This document shows, piece after piece, positions 8,601 through 16,737 of a stretch of DNA of 64,000 nt (position 1 is its first letter; the number at the start of each line of letters is the position of its first letter). The DNA is taken from positions 143,814 through 207,813 of the IMG/VR virus record IMGVR_UViG_3300042302_000394; one strand, 5' to 3'. The notes under the pieces were generated by a model. It was not told the origin of the DNA. It saw nothing but the letters and a program-made list of their open reading frames with translations, and searched no databases. This stretch comes from a virus. The position numbers and the translations under genes were made by a program.

Positions 8601-8980
8601 TGCATCCACAATACTCGCATTTTAGCTTTACTGATAATCCTGTCGTATAGATTCATAGACATGAATGGTACACTGCGATTATCGTTTAATCTCGGATAAT
8701 CTTTCGGATCAGTGAATGGAATAATTGTGCGACTGCTTATAACAATATCAAACTCGTGATTGTTAGCTAGATCTGTAAGTGGCCTATAAGTTACTGTGTC
8801 GTACTTGCCAGGTACTGCATGATCAATGTTACAGTTATTGAACACTGTAACATCAAATCCAATTTGTGCGAGTTCCCTACTCATTAGGATAACAGCACTT
8901 TCGCTGCCTCCTAGTCCTTGTTTGAATACCGTAGTTCCGTCGTATGGGATGCCGATAATATCTATAATAGCTAGCTTCAT
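5612..8980 (-). CDS. Fused glycosyltransferase (GT4 + GT2 + GT-A) and FkbM-type methyltransferase
   Basis: This is a four-domain, 1122-aa enzyme. Residues ~1-410 are a GT-B/GT4-type transferase (GGSESAVILMSRELA near the N-terminus; FPETYGISSMESL with the E-x7-E pattern). Residues ~445-690 are a GT2 domain (IVVVSTFYNCKNYIARCINS, LVDDASTDNT, ILDGDDS). Residues ~693-905 are a third GT-A-like domain (ILIAIPTARN, FSVDSDISFPP as the DxD region). Residues ~925-1122 are an FkbM-type SAM methyltransferase (IYDIGACVLHW, IKMDVQGAELDVL). It probably builds and methylates a glycan on the host surface or on virion proteins. It starts 7 nt after a sigma70 -10 box, so it may be early and leaderless. Confidence 0.88.
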   Translation of the reverse strand: MKLAIIDIIGIPYDGTTVFKQGLGGSESAVILMSRELAQIGFDVTVFNNCNIDHAVPGKYDTVTYRPLTDLANNHEFDIVISSRTIIPFTDPKDYPRLNDNRSVPFMSMNLYDRIISKAKMRVLWMHDTFCLGDNLIEELAVADRITDIFTLSDFHLTYVTNCHHGRRRNFEVLKRKMFITRNGVRIYNREVDIKAKDKNLFVYNASVTKGMIPLVKMIWPHVKRHIPEAKLKVIGGYYRFSTNAEPDQQEKDWREMAADPQLAAQGIEFTGVIPQKEIADILTTANFMLYPAAFPETYGISSMESLCYNTPIITCRFGALEEIAVAGACYLIDYAIEPNGLFPDISVPTQVEQFVKTTVEAYRNPYLHQQKQYYCNIVKDIAGWDSVALQWKQHFYKKTGHYLSSSDYRAVSKINHRLHKIYNRKFHNTVELEDYKPGTEQPIVVVSTFYNCKNYIARCINSIATQDYDNYRCILVDDASTDNTLEALYTALSAYPAHIRAKFEVIENQNNVGAVKNQIDTFRSLQDPNAIVMILDGDDSLVNDNTVFSYYNNVYDGTTEFTYGSCWSMVDNIPLISQPYPEHVKNSKEYRNHHFNWILPYTHLRTFKQQLIDGLDDSLFQDDTGAWYKAGGDGSIFYALIENADPSKVKCLQDIVYNYNDVNPLNDYKVNAIEQNVAAKSIIKKMNPSKKKILIAIPTARNIEPETFKSIYDLIIPEGYEATFQYFYGYNIDQVRNLIADWVVKGFDYLFSVDSDISFPPNTLSKLLSHDKDVVSGLYIQRKPGLHILEIYEHNQNGGVSNMPYEKLKGRPLVEIAGCGFGCALVKAEVMCEIGYPQFKYYSAIDHRNTVSEDVDFCRKARDKGFKIWADPSVLCSHTGSFTFNVDNAITAAPDVTPFNIQDRLRELGSQRLIPRNHVDYLAKLKNEGFEPKVIYDIGACVLHWTNEAQRIWDRAKYVVFEAMDSSEFLYKERNLQYHMGVLSDQSGKEVDFYQNDVHPGGNSYYKENEEVNPETVNYFNETHRRRLKTVTLDAVRRLKNFPPPDMIKMDVQGAELDVLKGAVETLSTVKHVILELQVVEYNKGAPLKDDVIAYMDTQGFDCLGIFSNNGPDGDYHFVRR

Positions 8981-8987
8981 GCTATTA

Positions 8988-9015
8988 ATTATACAGTATA
9001 TCTTAGTAGGGTCAA
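8988..9015 (-). promoter_or_regulatory. Sigma70 promoter of the fused glycosyltransferase gene
   Basis: On the minus strand, TTGACC (9015-9010), a 16-nt spacer and TATAAT (8993-8988) stand just 7 nt from the ATG at 8980. No Shine-Dalgarno sequence fits. Confidence 0.7.
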
Positions 9016-9102
9016 TGATATTGATTTTTACTCATTGATCGGATAATGCTCGTGAAATTAATCTTTTAATAATCTAGGTAAGACTCTGTCAGTGCTGTAA
9101 AG

Positions 9103-9235
9103 TTAAGAAGTTTGGAAAGGACCTGCAGGTGCCGTGAAGTTAGCAGTGTAACGTGCTACACCATTGGTAATTCTGAAGTCACTAATGTATCCGTTCAAAT
9201 AATCACCAGCCTGGCCTCCAAAGTTTTGAAACCCC
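9103..9235 (-). pseudogene. Remnant of a LamG adhesin C-terminus
   Basis: The minus strand reads [20 protein letters not shown], then APAGPFQTS and a stop at 9103. This matches the C-terminus of the 1526-aa LamG gene ([20 protein letters not shown]). Only about 40 codons remain and there is no start. Its upstream end abuts the truncated small gene at ~9231, which marks a recombination joint. Confidence 0.75.
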
Positions 9236-9485
9236 AAAATTGCCAGAAGTTAAATTCAACAAAAACGGATACGAAATCCGTACAGATATCCTAGATATGG
9301 CAAAGGGACTAGTAAGCGAAGAATTTCATTCCAAATTTCAAGGTTGGGAAATGACTGCTACTCGTGACGAGAAGACTGGTCAGATCGTTACCAAAGTTGG
9401 TATGCCAGAGTTTCCAGGACTTGAAAAAGTTCTTGAGACAGCGGAAAAAATGTATAGTTTTGTCAATGCTGGTGCTAAGAAATAA
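9231..9485 (+). pseudogene. 5'-truncated second copy of the 89-aa gene
   Basis: From [16 protein letters not shown] onward it parallels the gene at 4856-5125, with scattered substitutions (LDMAKGLVSEEFHSKFQGW). The first residues, ATG and ribosome-binding site of copy 1 are missing and replaced by the LamG remnant. The only start-like codon is TTG at 9240, without a ribosome-binding site. The reading frame itself is intact, so it may be recently broken or weakly expressed. Confidence 0.65.
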
Positions 9486-9537
9486 TTTTATAATAATAAT
9501 ATTAGGGCATAGCCCAAACATAATATAGTAAGTAATG

Positions 9538-9561
9538 AAAAAGGACCCGAAGGTCCTTTTT
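9538..9561. terminator. Bidirectional terminator (copy of 5174-5199)
   Basis: AAAAAGGACC (9538-9547), loop CGAA, GGTCCTTTTT (9552-9561). It ends the LamG gene from the left-moving side and the truncated copy from the other. Confidence 0.9.
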
Positions 9562-9577
9562 CTATAGTATTTCGCTG

Positions 9578-12500
9578 TTACTGAGTCAGGGAAACACCTG
9601 TAGGTGGTGTAAAGTTAGCAGTGTAACGGGCAATACCTAGGGTGATTCTAAAGTCACTAATATAACCATTGACACTATGAGCAGCACTAAAGCTACTGCC
9701 ACCTATATATATAAGACCGGTAGCAGATGCAAAATTAGTTGAATTAGAAGTAGTGGAGCCAACTTGTGTTCCGTTAACAAATAATCTCAGTGATGTGCCT
9801 GATCTGGTAGCTGCTATATGAGTCCAAGTATTTGCTACTACTGCTGTGGTCGTCACATTTAATATAACCGCGTTTCTTGCGTCAAGCTTCAGTTGGGTGG
9901 TGCTCCAATCGTAACCAAATGACACTACCGATCCTCCATCGTCAGGTCGTAAAAACGAAGAAAATGTACTAGTGTTTGCCATGTTTACCCAAAGTTCTAT
10001 AGTAAAGTCGCCTGTACCAAAATTTATAGAGGCACCGCCTATATAAGTCAAACTATCCCCATTACCGTCAAACTTCACGCTTTCTGTGCCGGTGAATTTA
10101 ACTACTGTGGTGTCAATTTTAGCATCACCCACAGTTTCATAATTGTTCATTCCCGAACTGTCATAGACACCAGCACCGGTTCCGTTGATCAATAATACAG
10201 TGTTTCTAACTGCTGTTAATGGTGTGTTTTGTGGTACGAAATTTGAGGTGTAGAGTGCGGTACCTTTGACATATCTAAAATCGCTGATGTAACCAGTAAC
10301 ACCTACTGGGTTAAAAGCAGTCCAATTGGTTGAATTAACGCCTAACCATAATCCGTTAGGTCCAGCTAAATCATATCGACTACTCAATGGTTGTGCTGCA
10401 CCAGGTGCGCTGACCGCTGTTCCTCCTACTCCATTTACATACACTTTAATAAAATTACTCGAACGAACTAGCGCAATGTGGTTCCAGCTATTAGTTGATA
10501 AAGTAGCCGACGACGGAAATAGCGCGGTATATTGTACAGAGCTCGTATTACTGCCGCCGCTGATAAAGATACTTGCGCTTTTGTTAGTAATCCAAATAAC
10601 CCGCTCACTGTTATATGCTTCTTTGTAAGTGCCGTAGTTTGCTATTGTGTAATCTGCCAAACCGCTAGTTGAGTAAACCCATAACTCCATAGTGAAGTCT
10701 TGACCGGAAGCAAAATTCATTACGGATGTGGTATTGGTCTGAGCAGAACCAATCCAATCATTGGTACCATCAAAGCGTGAACTACCGCCAAACACTTGTG
10801 GTGTATAACGTTGTCTAGTAGTGTAAGCGACGTTGAATGGTGCGAATTGGGATGGTATCGTGTTACCAACCGCAGTTATTGCAAAATTGTTTGTACTGTT
10901 ATCTATGAAAGTATTAGATTGGCAAGTCAATAAACTTGTACCTGCGATAGCAGTTAGTGGTTCAGTAGGTACTGTTATCGTAGTAGATGTAGCAGCGTAG
11001 GGAGCAGAACCAGTAGCACCATTATAAATCCTAACGTTACTAATATACCCCACATGGCCTCCGCCCCCAGCAATGATGCCAAAACCAATATATAAAGCAC
11101 TGGCACTGGTTTTTGCAGCAGTGTTCAATCCGTTGAAAGATGTTGCCCTAGTGCCATTGATGAACAAAGCCCAGTCTGCATTTGTTTTGACCAATGCCAA
11201 GTGATACCACTGACCTGCAACAGGAACGGTACTAGAAGGAAGAACGCCGATCCCCGAGCTGCCAGGTGCACCAGAAGCTCCCCAATTTATAGCAATTTGA
11301 CTAGATGCATTTAAATATATTGCCCAGTTTGAAAAAGAGACAGTATCTAATCCGCCGTTGTCAATGATAGTTCGGTTGGCACTAACAGTAGCAAAGTTTA
11401 CCCAAAGCTCGCAACTAAAAGAATCTGTGCTACCCGAAGTGATATTAAATGCAGCATTTGATGGTACAGTTAAATAATCCCCAGTACCATCAAAGTAGTT
11501 GCTATAATAAGGTGTAGGTAATGAGGTTTCTGTAAAAGGACTGAACTTTTGCACACTGACATCACCCGCCTTGGTGACGGCAAAGTTGTTGGGGCTGGCA
11601 TCGACGAGTCGATTGCGAGCACAGGTCAACAAACTTGTTCCAGCTATGGGTTGCAGTGGGGCGGTGCTTGGTGTAAAGTTAGCGGTATAAAGTGCGGTGC
11701 CTTTGACTAACCTTAAATTACTAATATAACCGGTAACATATTCAGATGTTCCGTCTGAATATGCTCCAACAGTCACTTGGCTTGCACCGTCGGTTAGTGC
11801 TCCTATTGTGCCGGTAGTTGCATCTAATACTCCGTTCACAAACAATCTAACAGTACTGCTGGATCGTGTAATTGCAACGTGATTCCATTGGTTGATGACT
11901 ACCGCAGTGGTAGTTCCTGTTACATTGGTAGCAGCCCCTGAAAATTGTAGTCGACCAGCAGCAACATATCTAAAGATCCATGCATTACCGGTACCCCATT
12001 GTGCCAATATATTATTATTTCCTGAAGTAATAGAAGTTGGATACACCCAGCATTCAAAAGTAAAGTCATTAGTGCCCAATGTGAACGCAGCGTTGTCCGG
12101 AATACTTAAATAATCGCCAGTACCATCAAAGTAGTTGCTCCATCCACCACCGTAGGGACTGAATGTTCCTTGTGTAGTATTACCATTTCTTGTTATCAAG
12201 AAATTGTTAGTGCTGTTGTCAATGAACACATTGTTGTTGACTGGTTGATTGGTTTGGCAAGTCAATAAACTTGTACCTGCGATAGCAGTTAGTGGTTCAG
12301 TAGGTACAGTTAATGTAGTTTGTGTCGGATCGTAAACTGCTGTACCTATAACAACTCTAAAATTACTAATATAACCAAAAAACATCTGTGAAGCTGCACC
12401 GCCTATAGTTGCTGGTCCTGCTACATAATTTGTGCTGACTGTACCATTGACATTACGAACACCGTTAAAAAATATACTTGTTTGGTTTGCACCTGTTCCA

Positions 12501-14158
12501 CTTCTTACAGCCACAATATGTAACCATCTATTTGTAACAAACGGACTTCCCGATGTTGCTATAGTATTGCCTACGCCGTATGTACCAATATTTAAATTTC
12601 CACCGCTATCTGTTTGTAATTGTATACCTCCGTTTGTAGTGGTACCAAATATAATAGCGTTTGTTGGTATTGATGTAGGATAAGCCCAAAACTCTATAGT
12701 AAAGGCACTAGTTCCGAGCGTCATTGATTGTGCCGTTAAAAAGTCCCCAGTACCATCAAAGTAAGTACTGCCGTATCCACTATAACTAGTATTGGGTACA
12801 AACGGATCAAACCCTGATATAGCCAAATTTCCATTTACTGTTAGTGCAAAATTGTTTGTACTGTTATCAATAAATCTATTGCTCTGACAAGTTAATAAAG
12901 TAGTACCTGCAATAGCAGTTAGTGGTACCGTAGGCGGTGTAAAGTTAGCTGTATAAACAGCAGAACCTTTGACTATTCTTACATTAGAAATATATCCGTT
13001 GAAGTCCCATCCACTGCCTGCATCTGGATTTCTACCAATGTAAAATGTACTTGCATTATCGGAGCCCGGGACAAGTGCGCCAGTAGCTGTTTGCGCTACA
13101 CCGTTTAAGTACAGTATATTTGTTGTTCCGTCGTAACACATGGCAACATGATTCCACTGGTTCAAAGGAGCAGTATTGTTTGATAGTTGACTACTGCCAG
13201 TATTAAATAACCAAGTCACTTGTTGAGATGTGTTTACATCAAGTCGCCATCTTGCGGCGCCTGATGAAATTAATTGAACTTGTTTTGAGCTTGTTTGATA
13301 AAACCAACATTCAACAGTCCACGACCCGGAGCTTAGGTTAAATGCTACATTTCCCGGATTAGATATAAAATCACCAGTACCATCAAAGAAATTACTGTAA
13401 TATCCAGGTGTATATGGACCGAAGTTATTTGGTCTAGTATCGCCAAATATAGATACTGGGAAGTTGTTTGTACTTGCATCGTCGACAAATACACTAGTTG
13501 CAGGGGAATTTGCACTAATCAATGTAGTGACATTTTTAAAGAAAGGGTCAGCGATCGTTATAGTAACAGTAAAGGCTCTGGGGCTTTCTTGTAATTCCAC
13601 ATCAATTGCTTCTATAGTAAAATTATAAAGTGTTTCAACACCCACTGCAACTAATCCAGTAATTAATCCACTGCTGGACAATGAAACACCGCTCGGTAAA
13701 CTACTACCGGCTTGAACCGCATATGTTAGTGGTGAATCTCCGGTTGTTTCTAGTTGTATAGAGATGGCAGTATTTGCCGGTTGATCGGGCAATGTACTAC
13801 CTGTTACCCAAGTAGGGTTTCCACTATAGGTTAACCCATTAACTCGTATTGCGACTCCACCATCGGGATTGACTACATACACTACATATGTACCCGCAAC
13901 CTGTGCAGGAACCTGTACATTTAGGGTAGTACTATTTACAAATGTAACTGATGTTGCGTTTGCACTGCCTAAAATAACTTGACATCCTGAAACAAACTTA
14001 GTTCCTGTGAGTTTTATGTAACCACCGGATAGTAATACAGCGGTATCATCAATAATAGCATAACTGGCATCTGTTATTTGTACGTTGGTTAACGTAGGGC
14101 CGCCCAACGCGGCTAATGTTGCAGGTTGTATGTTGTCTTGACTAATTTGAGTAGGCAT
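9578..14158 (-). CDS. Tail adhesin with six LamG-like domains, 1526 aa
   Basis: The N-terminus (~1-112) is an IPT/TIG-like Ig fold, homologous to the whole 115-aa protein encoded just upstream. Residues ~115-205 are a putative Ig (He_PIG-like) domain with LPSGVSLSSSGLITG. Six concanavalin/LamG-like jellyroll repeats follow, each with a (Y/R)FDGTGDxL strand, a (F/W)T(I/V)E(L/C/F)W strand, GYISNxR and LTAIAGTxLLTCQSN. LamG folds bind carbohydrate, so this is probably a receptor-binding or host-surface adhesin. A fragment of a related gene lies beyond its 3' end at 9103-9235. Confidence 0.85.
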   Translation of the reverse strand: MPTQISQDNIQPATLAALGGPTLTNVQITDASYAIIDDTAVLLSGGYIKLTGTKFVSGCQVILGSANATSVTFVNSTTLNVQVPAQVAGTYVVYVVNPDGGVAIRVNGLTYSGNPTWVTGSTLPDQPANTAISIQLETTGDSPLTYAVQAGSSLPSGVSLSSSGLITGLVAVGVETLYNFTIEAIDVELQESPRAFTVTITIADPFFKNVTTLISANSPATSVFVDDASTNNFPVSIFGDTRPNNFGPYTPGYYSNFFDGTGDFISNPGNVAFNLSSGSWTVECWFYQTSSKQVQLISSGAARWRLDVNTSQQVTWLFNTGSSQLSNNTAPLNQWNHVAMCYDGTTNILYLNGVAQTATGALVPGSDNASTFYIGRNPDAGSGWDFNGYISNVRIVKGSAVYTANFTPPTVPLTAIAGTTLLTCQSNRFIDNSTNNFALTVNGNLAISGFDPFVPNTSYSGYGSTYFDGTGDFLTAQSMTLGTSAFTIEFWAYPTSIPTNAIIFGTTTNGGIQLQTDSGGNLNIGTYGVGNTIATSGSPFVTNRWLHIVAVRSGTGANQTSIFFNGVRNVNGTVSTNYVAGPATIGGAASQMFFGYISNFRVVIGTAVYDPTQTTLTVPTEPLTAIAGTSLLTCQTNQPVNNNVFIDNSTNNFLITRNGNTTQGTFSPYGGGWSNYFDGTGDYLSIPDNAAFTLGTNDFTFECWVYPTSITSGNNNILAQWGTGNAWIFRYVAAGRLQFSGAATNVTGTTTAVVINQWNHVAITRSSSTVRLFVNGVLDATTGTIGALTDGASQVTVGAYSDGTSEYVTGYISNLRLVKGTALYTANFTPSTAPLQPIAGTSLLTCARNRLVDASPNNFAVTKAGDVSVQKFSPFTETSLPTPYYSNYFDGTGDYLTVPSNAAFNITSGSTDSFSCELWVNFATVSANRTIIDNGGLDTVSFSNWAIYLNASSQIAINWGASGAPGSSGIGVLPSSTVPVAGQWYHLALVKTNADWALFINGTRATSFNGLNTAAKTSASALYIGFGIIAGGGGHVGYISNVRIYNGATGSAPYAATSTTITVPTEPLTAIAGTSLLTCQSNTFIDNSTNNFAITAVGNTIPSQFAPFNVAYTTRQRYTPQVFGGSSRFDGTNDWIGSAQTNTTSVMNFASGQDFTMELWVYSTSGLADYTIANYGTYKEAYNSERVIWITNKSASIFISGGSNTSSVQYTALFPSSATLSTNSWNHIALVRSSNFIKVYVNGVGGTAVSAPGAAQPLSSRYDLAGPNGLWLGVNSTNWTAFNPVGVTGYISDFRYVKGTALYTSNFVPQNTPLTAVRNTVLLINGTGAGVYDSSGMNNYETVGDAKIDTTVVKFTGTESVKFDGNGDSLTYIGGASINFGTGDFTIELWVNMANTSTFSSFLRPDDGGSVVSFGYDWSTTQLKLDARNAVILNVTTTAVVANTWTHIAATRSGTSLRLFVNGTQVGSTTSNSTNFASATGLIYIGGSSFSAAHSVNGYISDFRITLGIARYTANFTPPTGVSLTQ

Positions 14159-14160
14159 AG

Positions 14161-14508
14161 TTATACTATTGTTATTCCATTCGGTTTTACTGCAACTTTT
14201 CCATTGTCAGTGGTTGTGACATAAACAATGTAATTTCCCACAGCTAGTGCAGGTACTTGAATATTTATTCTAACAGAGCTTACAAATGTAACTGTGCTGG
14301 CCAGTGCTGTACCTATCACAACATTGATGTTACTTGAAAAATTAGATCCGTTGATGATTGCAAACCCACCTGTTGTGCCTATTGTGGTTCCGCCTGTTGC
14401 AATATAAGAACCATTAGCAACCTGCACGCTGGTAATTTTAGGGCCAGATATATATATAATATCCAATGTACTGGGCTGAATATTGTTCGATGATATTTGA
14501 GTAGTCAT
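14161..14508 (-). CDS. IPT/TIG-like virion protein, 115 aa
   Basis: This is a single Ig-like domain whose start (MTTQISSNNIQPSTL) and core (NVVIGTALASTVTFVSSVRI, YIVYVTT) parallel the first 112 residues of the LamG adhesin that follows 2 nt downstream. The two probably arose by duplication of the N-terminal attachment domain. It is likely a tail-fibre component or docking subunit. Confidence 0.78.
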   Translation of the reverse strand: MTTQISSNNIQPSTLDIIYISGPKITSVQVANGSYIATGGTTIGTTGGFAIINGSNFSSNINVVIGTALASTVTFVSSVRINIQVPALAVGNYIVYVTTTDNGKVAVKPNGITIV

Positions 14509-14535
14509 TTATTTAAATTTTGATCAAATAACGTT

Positions 14536-14901
14536 TCAAGACAGCGTGAGTAGAATCCAAGATTGTGTATCTTCGTCCCATGTATATGTTTCACCGTCAG
14601 TTGGATACGGTACTGGAGCAGTCCATTGGCTGGTATCTGTGTCAAGAACCCAACTTGGATAGGGACTGGGAGGTATAAATGCGTCTAATTCTAGATCATA
14701 TGTATGGCCCGTGCCCGCATAATTTTTTCTAAAATTAGCATTGTAACTGGTTTGAACCCAATTTCCACCCAATAACTGTGTACAAAATTCTTGACCCAAT
14801 TGTTCACTTTCATTACCGTTAGCATCCAATAAAACATCGTTGTTTACTACGATTACTTGAATTACTGAATTATTTTCATCTAGTTGGGCAAAATGTGCCA
14901 T
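14536..14901 (-). CDS. Conserved phage structural protein, 121 aa
   Basis: The protein begins MAHFAQLDENNSVIQVIVVN and includes VQTSYNANFRKNYAGTGHTY, a signature I know from small proteins of T4-like marine and cyanobacterial phages found among tail-fibre genes. The C-terminal repeats of W, P and T (TYTWDEDTQSW) look like a fibre-associated beta domain. A TAAATA motif (14921-14916) and AAAGGAAA lie upstream of the ATG. Confidence 0.8.
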   Translation of the reverse strand: MAHFAQLDENNSVIQVIVVNNDVLLDANGNESEQLGQEFCTQLLGGNWVQTSYNANFRKNYAGTGHTYDLELDAFIPPSPYPSWVLDTDTSQWTAPVPYPTDGETYTWDEDTQSWILLTLS

Positions 14902-14918
14902 ATCTTTTCCTTTAATAT

Positions 14919-15857
14919 TTAAAATGTAATAGAGCCTGAGCCAATGAAGGAGTAGATTCTAAAACCGTTCAATAATGTAATAGTTGGACCACCAGTAGTA
15001 GATGTGGCCGCCGGGTACGCACTTGAGTATCTAAGTACCACAACTCCGGACGAACCGGCGGTACCTGTCGAACCTGTGCCACCACCACCACCGCCACCAC
15101 CCGTGTTTGCATCGCCAGCAACTGGTCTATTACCTGCGGCGGTTGGAGCGCCTTGGCCACCTGGTGAATAAGTTACAGCAGAGCCCCTAATACCATTAGA
15201 TAACCCTGCACCTCCGGCGGCCAGCACTATACCAGCACCGTTTGCGCCCACGCCGCCAGCTCCACCACCACCTGCGCCGCCGCCGCCGCTGGTGCCAGTT
15301 TCTGCTGTAGATCCACCGTTTCTACCGTAAACTCCGCCTGCACCAGCAGCGCCACTGGAGTTGGCGCCACCGCCTCCAGACCCATTTCCGGAACTATTTC
15401 CGGCACGAGTTGCAGCATAACTAGAGCCAGTACCACCGGCAGTTCCACCAAAACCTCCTCCATTGGCTGTGACAGAATACGCAACTGCTCCTGCTGTTGT
15501 AATACTGCTATTACCTCCGTTGGTTTGAGTTCTACTGGCCACGCCTCCAATTGTGCCGCCGCCGCCTACTGTGATGATATAGGTTTGGCCAATCTCAAAA
15601 TTCTGAGAAGACAATGTTAAGTATGCGCCGCCGCCGCCACCTCCGCCGCCACGTGCATTATTTGCTCCGGCACCGCCCGCTCCACCCCCTCCGACTATAA
15701 GTATATCATCAACAGGTATACGAAACAGCGGCGGCCAGGTATTAGTTTGTCTAGCCTGCATTTGCTGAGTAACATTAAAAACTCCATTTATCGCCGCTAC
15801 TGCGCTAATAGTTGGGGGTGTAGCCGATATTATTCCGCCAAGGTACCGTTTTACCAT
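14919..15857 (-). CDS. Glycine-rich tail adhesin, 312 aa
   Basis: After ~50 N-terminal residues comes DDILIVGGGGAGGAGANNAR, then ~210 residues of glycine-rich repeats, ending in VVVLRYSSAYPAATSTTGGP and YSFIGSGSITF. This matches the plan of the 304-aa paralogue at 16738-17652. Long glycine runs of this type form polyglycine-II sandwiches in some T4-like phage receptor-binding adhesins (for example S16 gp38); that structural reading is inference. Confidence 0.8.
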   Translation of the reverse strand: MVKRYLGGIISATPPTISAVAAINGVFNVTQQMQARQTNTWPPLFRIPVDDILIVGGGGAGGAGANNARGGGGGGGGAYLTLSSQNFEIGQTYIITVGGGGTIGGVASRTQTNGGNSSITTAGAVAYSVTANGGGFGGTAGGTGSSYAATRAGNSSGNGSGGGGANSSGAAGAGGVYGRNGGSTAETGTSGGGGAGGGGAGGVGANGAGIVLAAGGAGLSNGIRGSAVTYSPGGQGAPTAAGNRPVAGDANTGGGGGGGGTGSTGTAGSSGVVVLRYSSAYPAATSTTGGPTITLLNGFRIYSFIGSGSITF

Positions 15858-15858
15858 G

Positions 15859-16230
15859 TTAACTTATATCCTCATAACTACAAGTAACTATCAATGAATT
15901 TCCTGTCGCCGCCGCAGCGCCTAGACTATTGTTTTCTTCTAAATAGTACTGACTAGTTTTGTCAATAACGTTCAATGTTGCTCCCGCCGGCACCGCTGCA
16001 TTACTTATAATTGCAAACGCAGCACCTCCTATGCTTGCAGTATTATACCAACTTACAGTTACATTGGTTGCTGTGGCTCCATAATTTGCCACGTTCAATG
16101 TGTTGACTTTCAAACATTTTCCACTATCTGATGGATTATTCAACACTGTAGTAGTTGATGTTGTGGTAAGACTAGTTCCGGTGGTCTTACCTGTAATTGT
16201 TGTTGCGCCGATTAAGTTTGGTGCTGTCAT
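15859..16230 (-). CDS. Small virion protein paired with glycine-rich adhesin (copy A)
   Basis: I start it at the ATG at 16230 (MTAPNLIGATTITGKT) because TTGGAGG lies 6 nt upstream; an ATG 12 nt further upstream lacks such a site. The 123 residues are beta-rich and end VTCSYEDIS. It is a paralogue of 17652-18005. Each copy is followed directly by a glycine-rich adhesin gene. Confidence 0.75.
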   Translation of the reverse strand: MTAPNLIGATTITGKTTGTSLTTTSTTTVLNNPSDSGKCLKVNTLNVANYGATATNVTVSWYNTASIGGAAFAIISNAAVPAGATLNVIDKTSQYYLEENNSLGAAAATGNSLIVTCSYEDIS

Positions 16231-16231
16231 A

Positions 16232-16693
16232 TTATCCTCCAAAGACTAAATTGTATCCTGCTATTGCTGCGTTGCTAGTTCCGCCGGATCCACCAGAGCC
16301 ACCAGAGCCACTAATGATTATTTCTCTTATCTGTATGGCCATATTTGTTGTAGGTGCTGTGACAAATATTAAGTTTGTGCCACTAACAGTATAATCAGTT
16401 GTGGGAAACTGCATAATACCGTTTTCAAATACAAACACACTGTTTACAGTCAATCCGTTCGTAATGGTAAAGGTTGTATTACTACCATTACCTGTGTAAT
16501 TTCTAGTTACAAAATTTATTGATGCGCTGCTGCCTTGACTACCTGTATATCCAATATCACCCTTTGAACCAGTATATCCCAATTCTCCCTGGGGTGGAAC
16601 AACTTCCCAGCCCTCGCCATTAAACTTCCATGTTCTAGTTCCTAGAGTATAGAGAGCGTCGAGGGCCGGTGATGATGGAAAATTTAATGACAT
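16232..16693 (-). CDS. Collagen-like tail-fibre protein, 153 aa
   Basis: The N-terminus (FPSSPALDALYTLGTRTWKF) is followed by a short collagen-type run ([16 protein letters not shown], ~38-54). A beta-rich segment follows (FTITNGLTVNSVFVFENGIM) with a Gly/Ser-rich end. The N-terminus resembles the short attachment domains of other T4-like fibre proteins. It ends 2 nt before copy A. Confidence 0.75.
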   Translation of the reverse strand: MSLNFPSSPALDALYTLGTRTWKFNGEGWEVVPPQGELGYTGSKGDIGYTGSQGSSASINFVTRNYTGNGSNTTFTITNGLTVNSVFVFENGIMQFPTTDYTVSGTNLIFVTAPTTNMAIQIREIIISGSGGSGGSGGTSNAAIAGYNLVFGG

Positions 16694-16737
16694 AATATTG
16701 TATACTTATCTGTTGTTTGATAACTGATTGTTACTTT

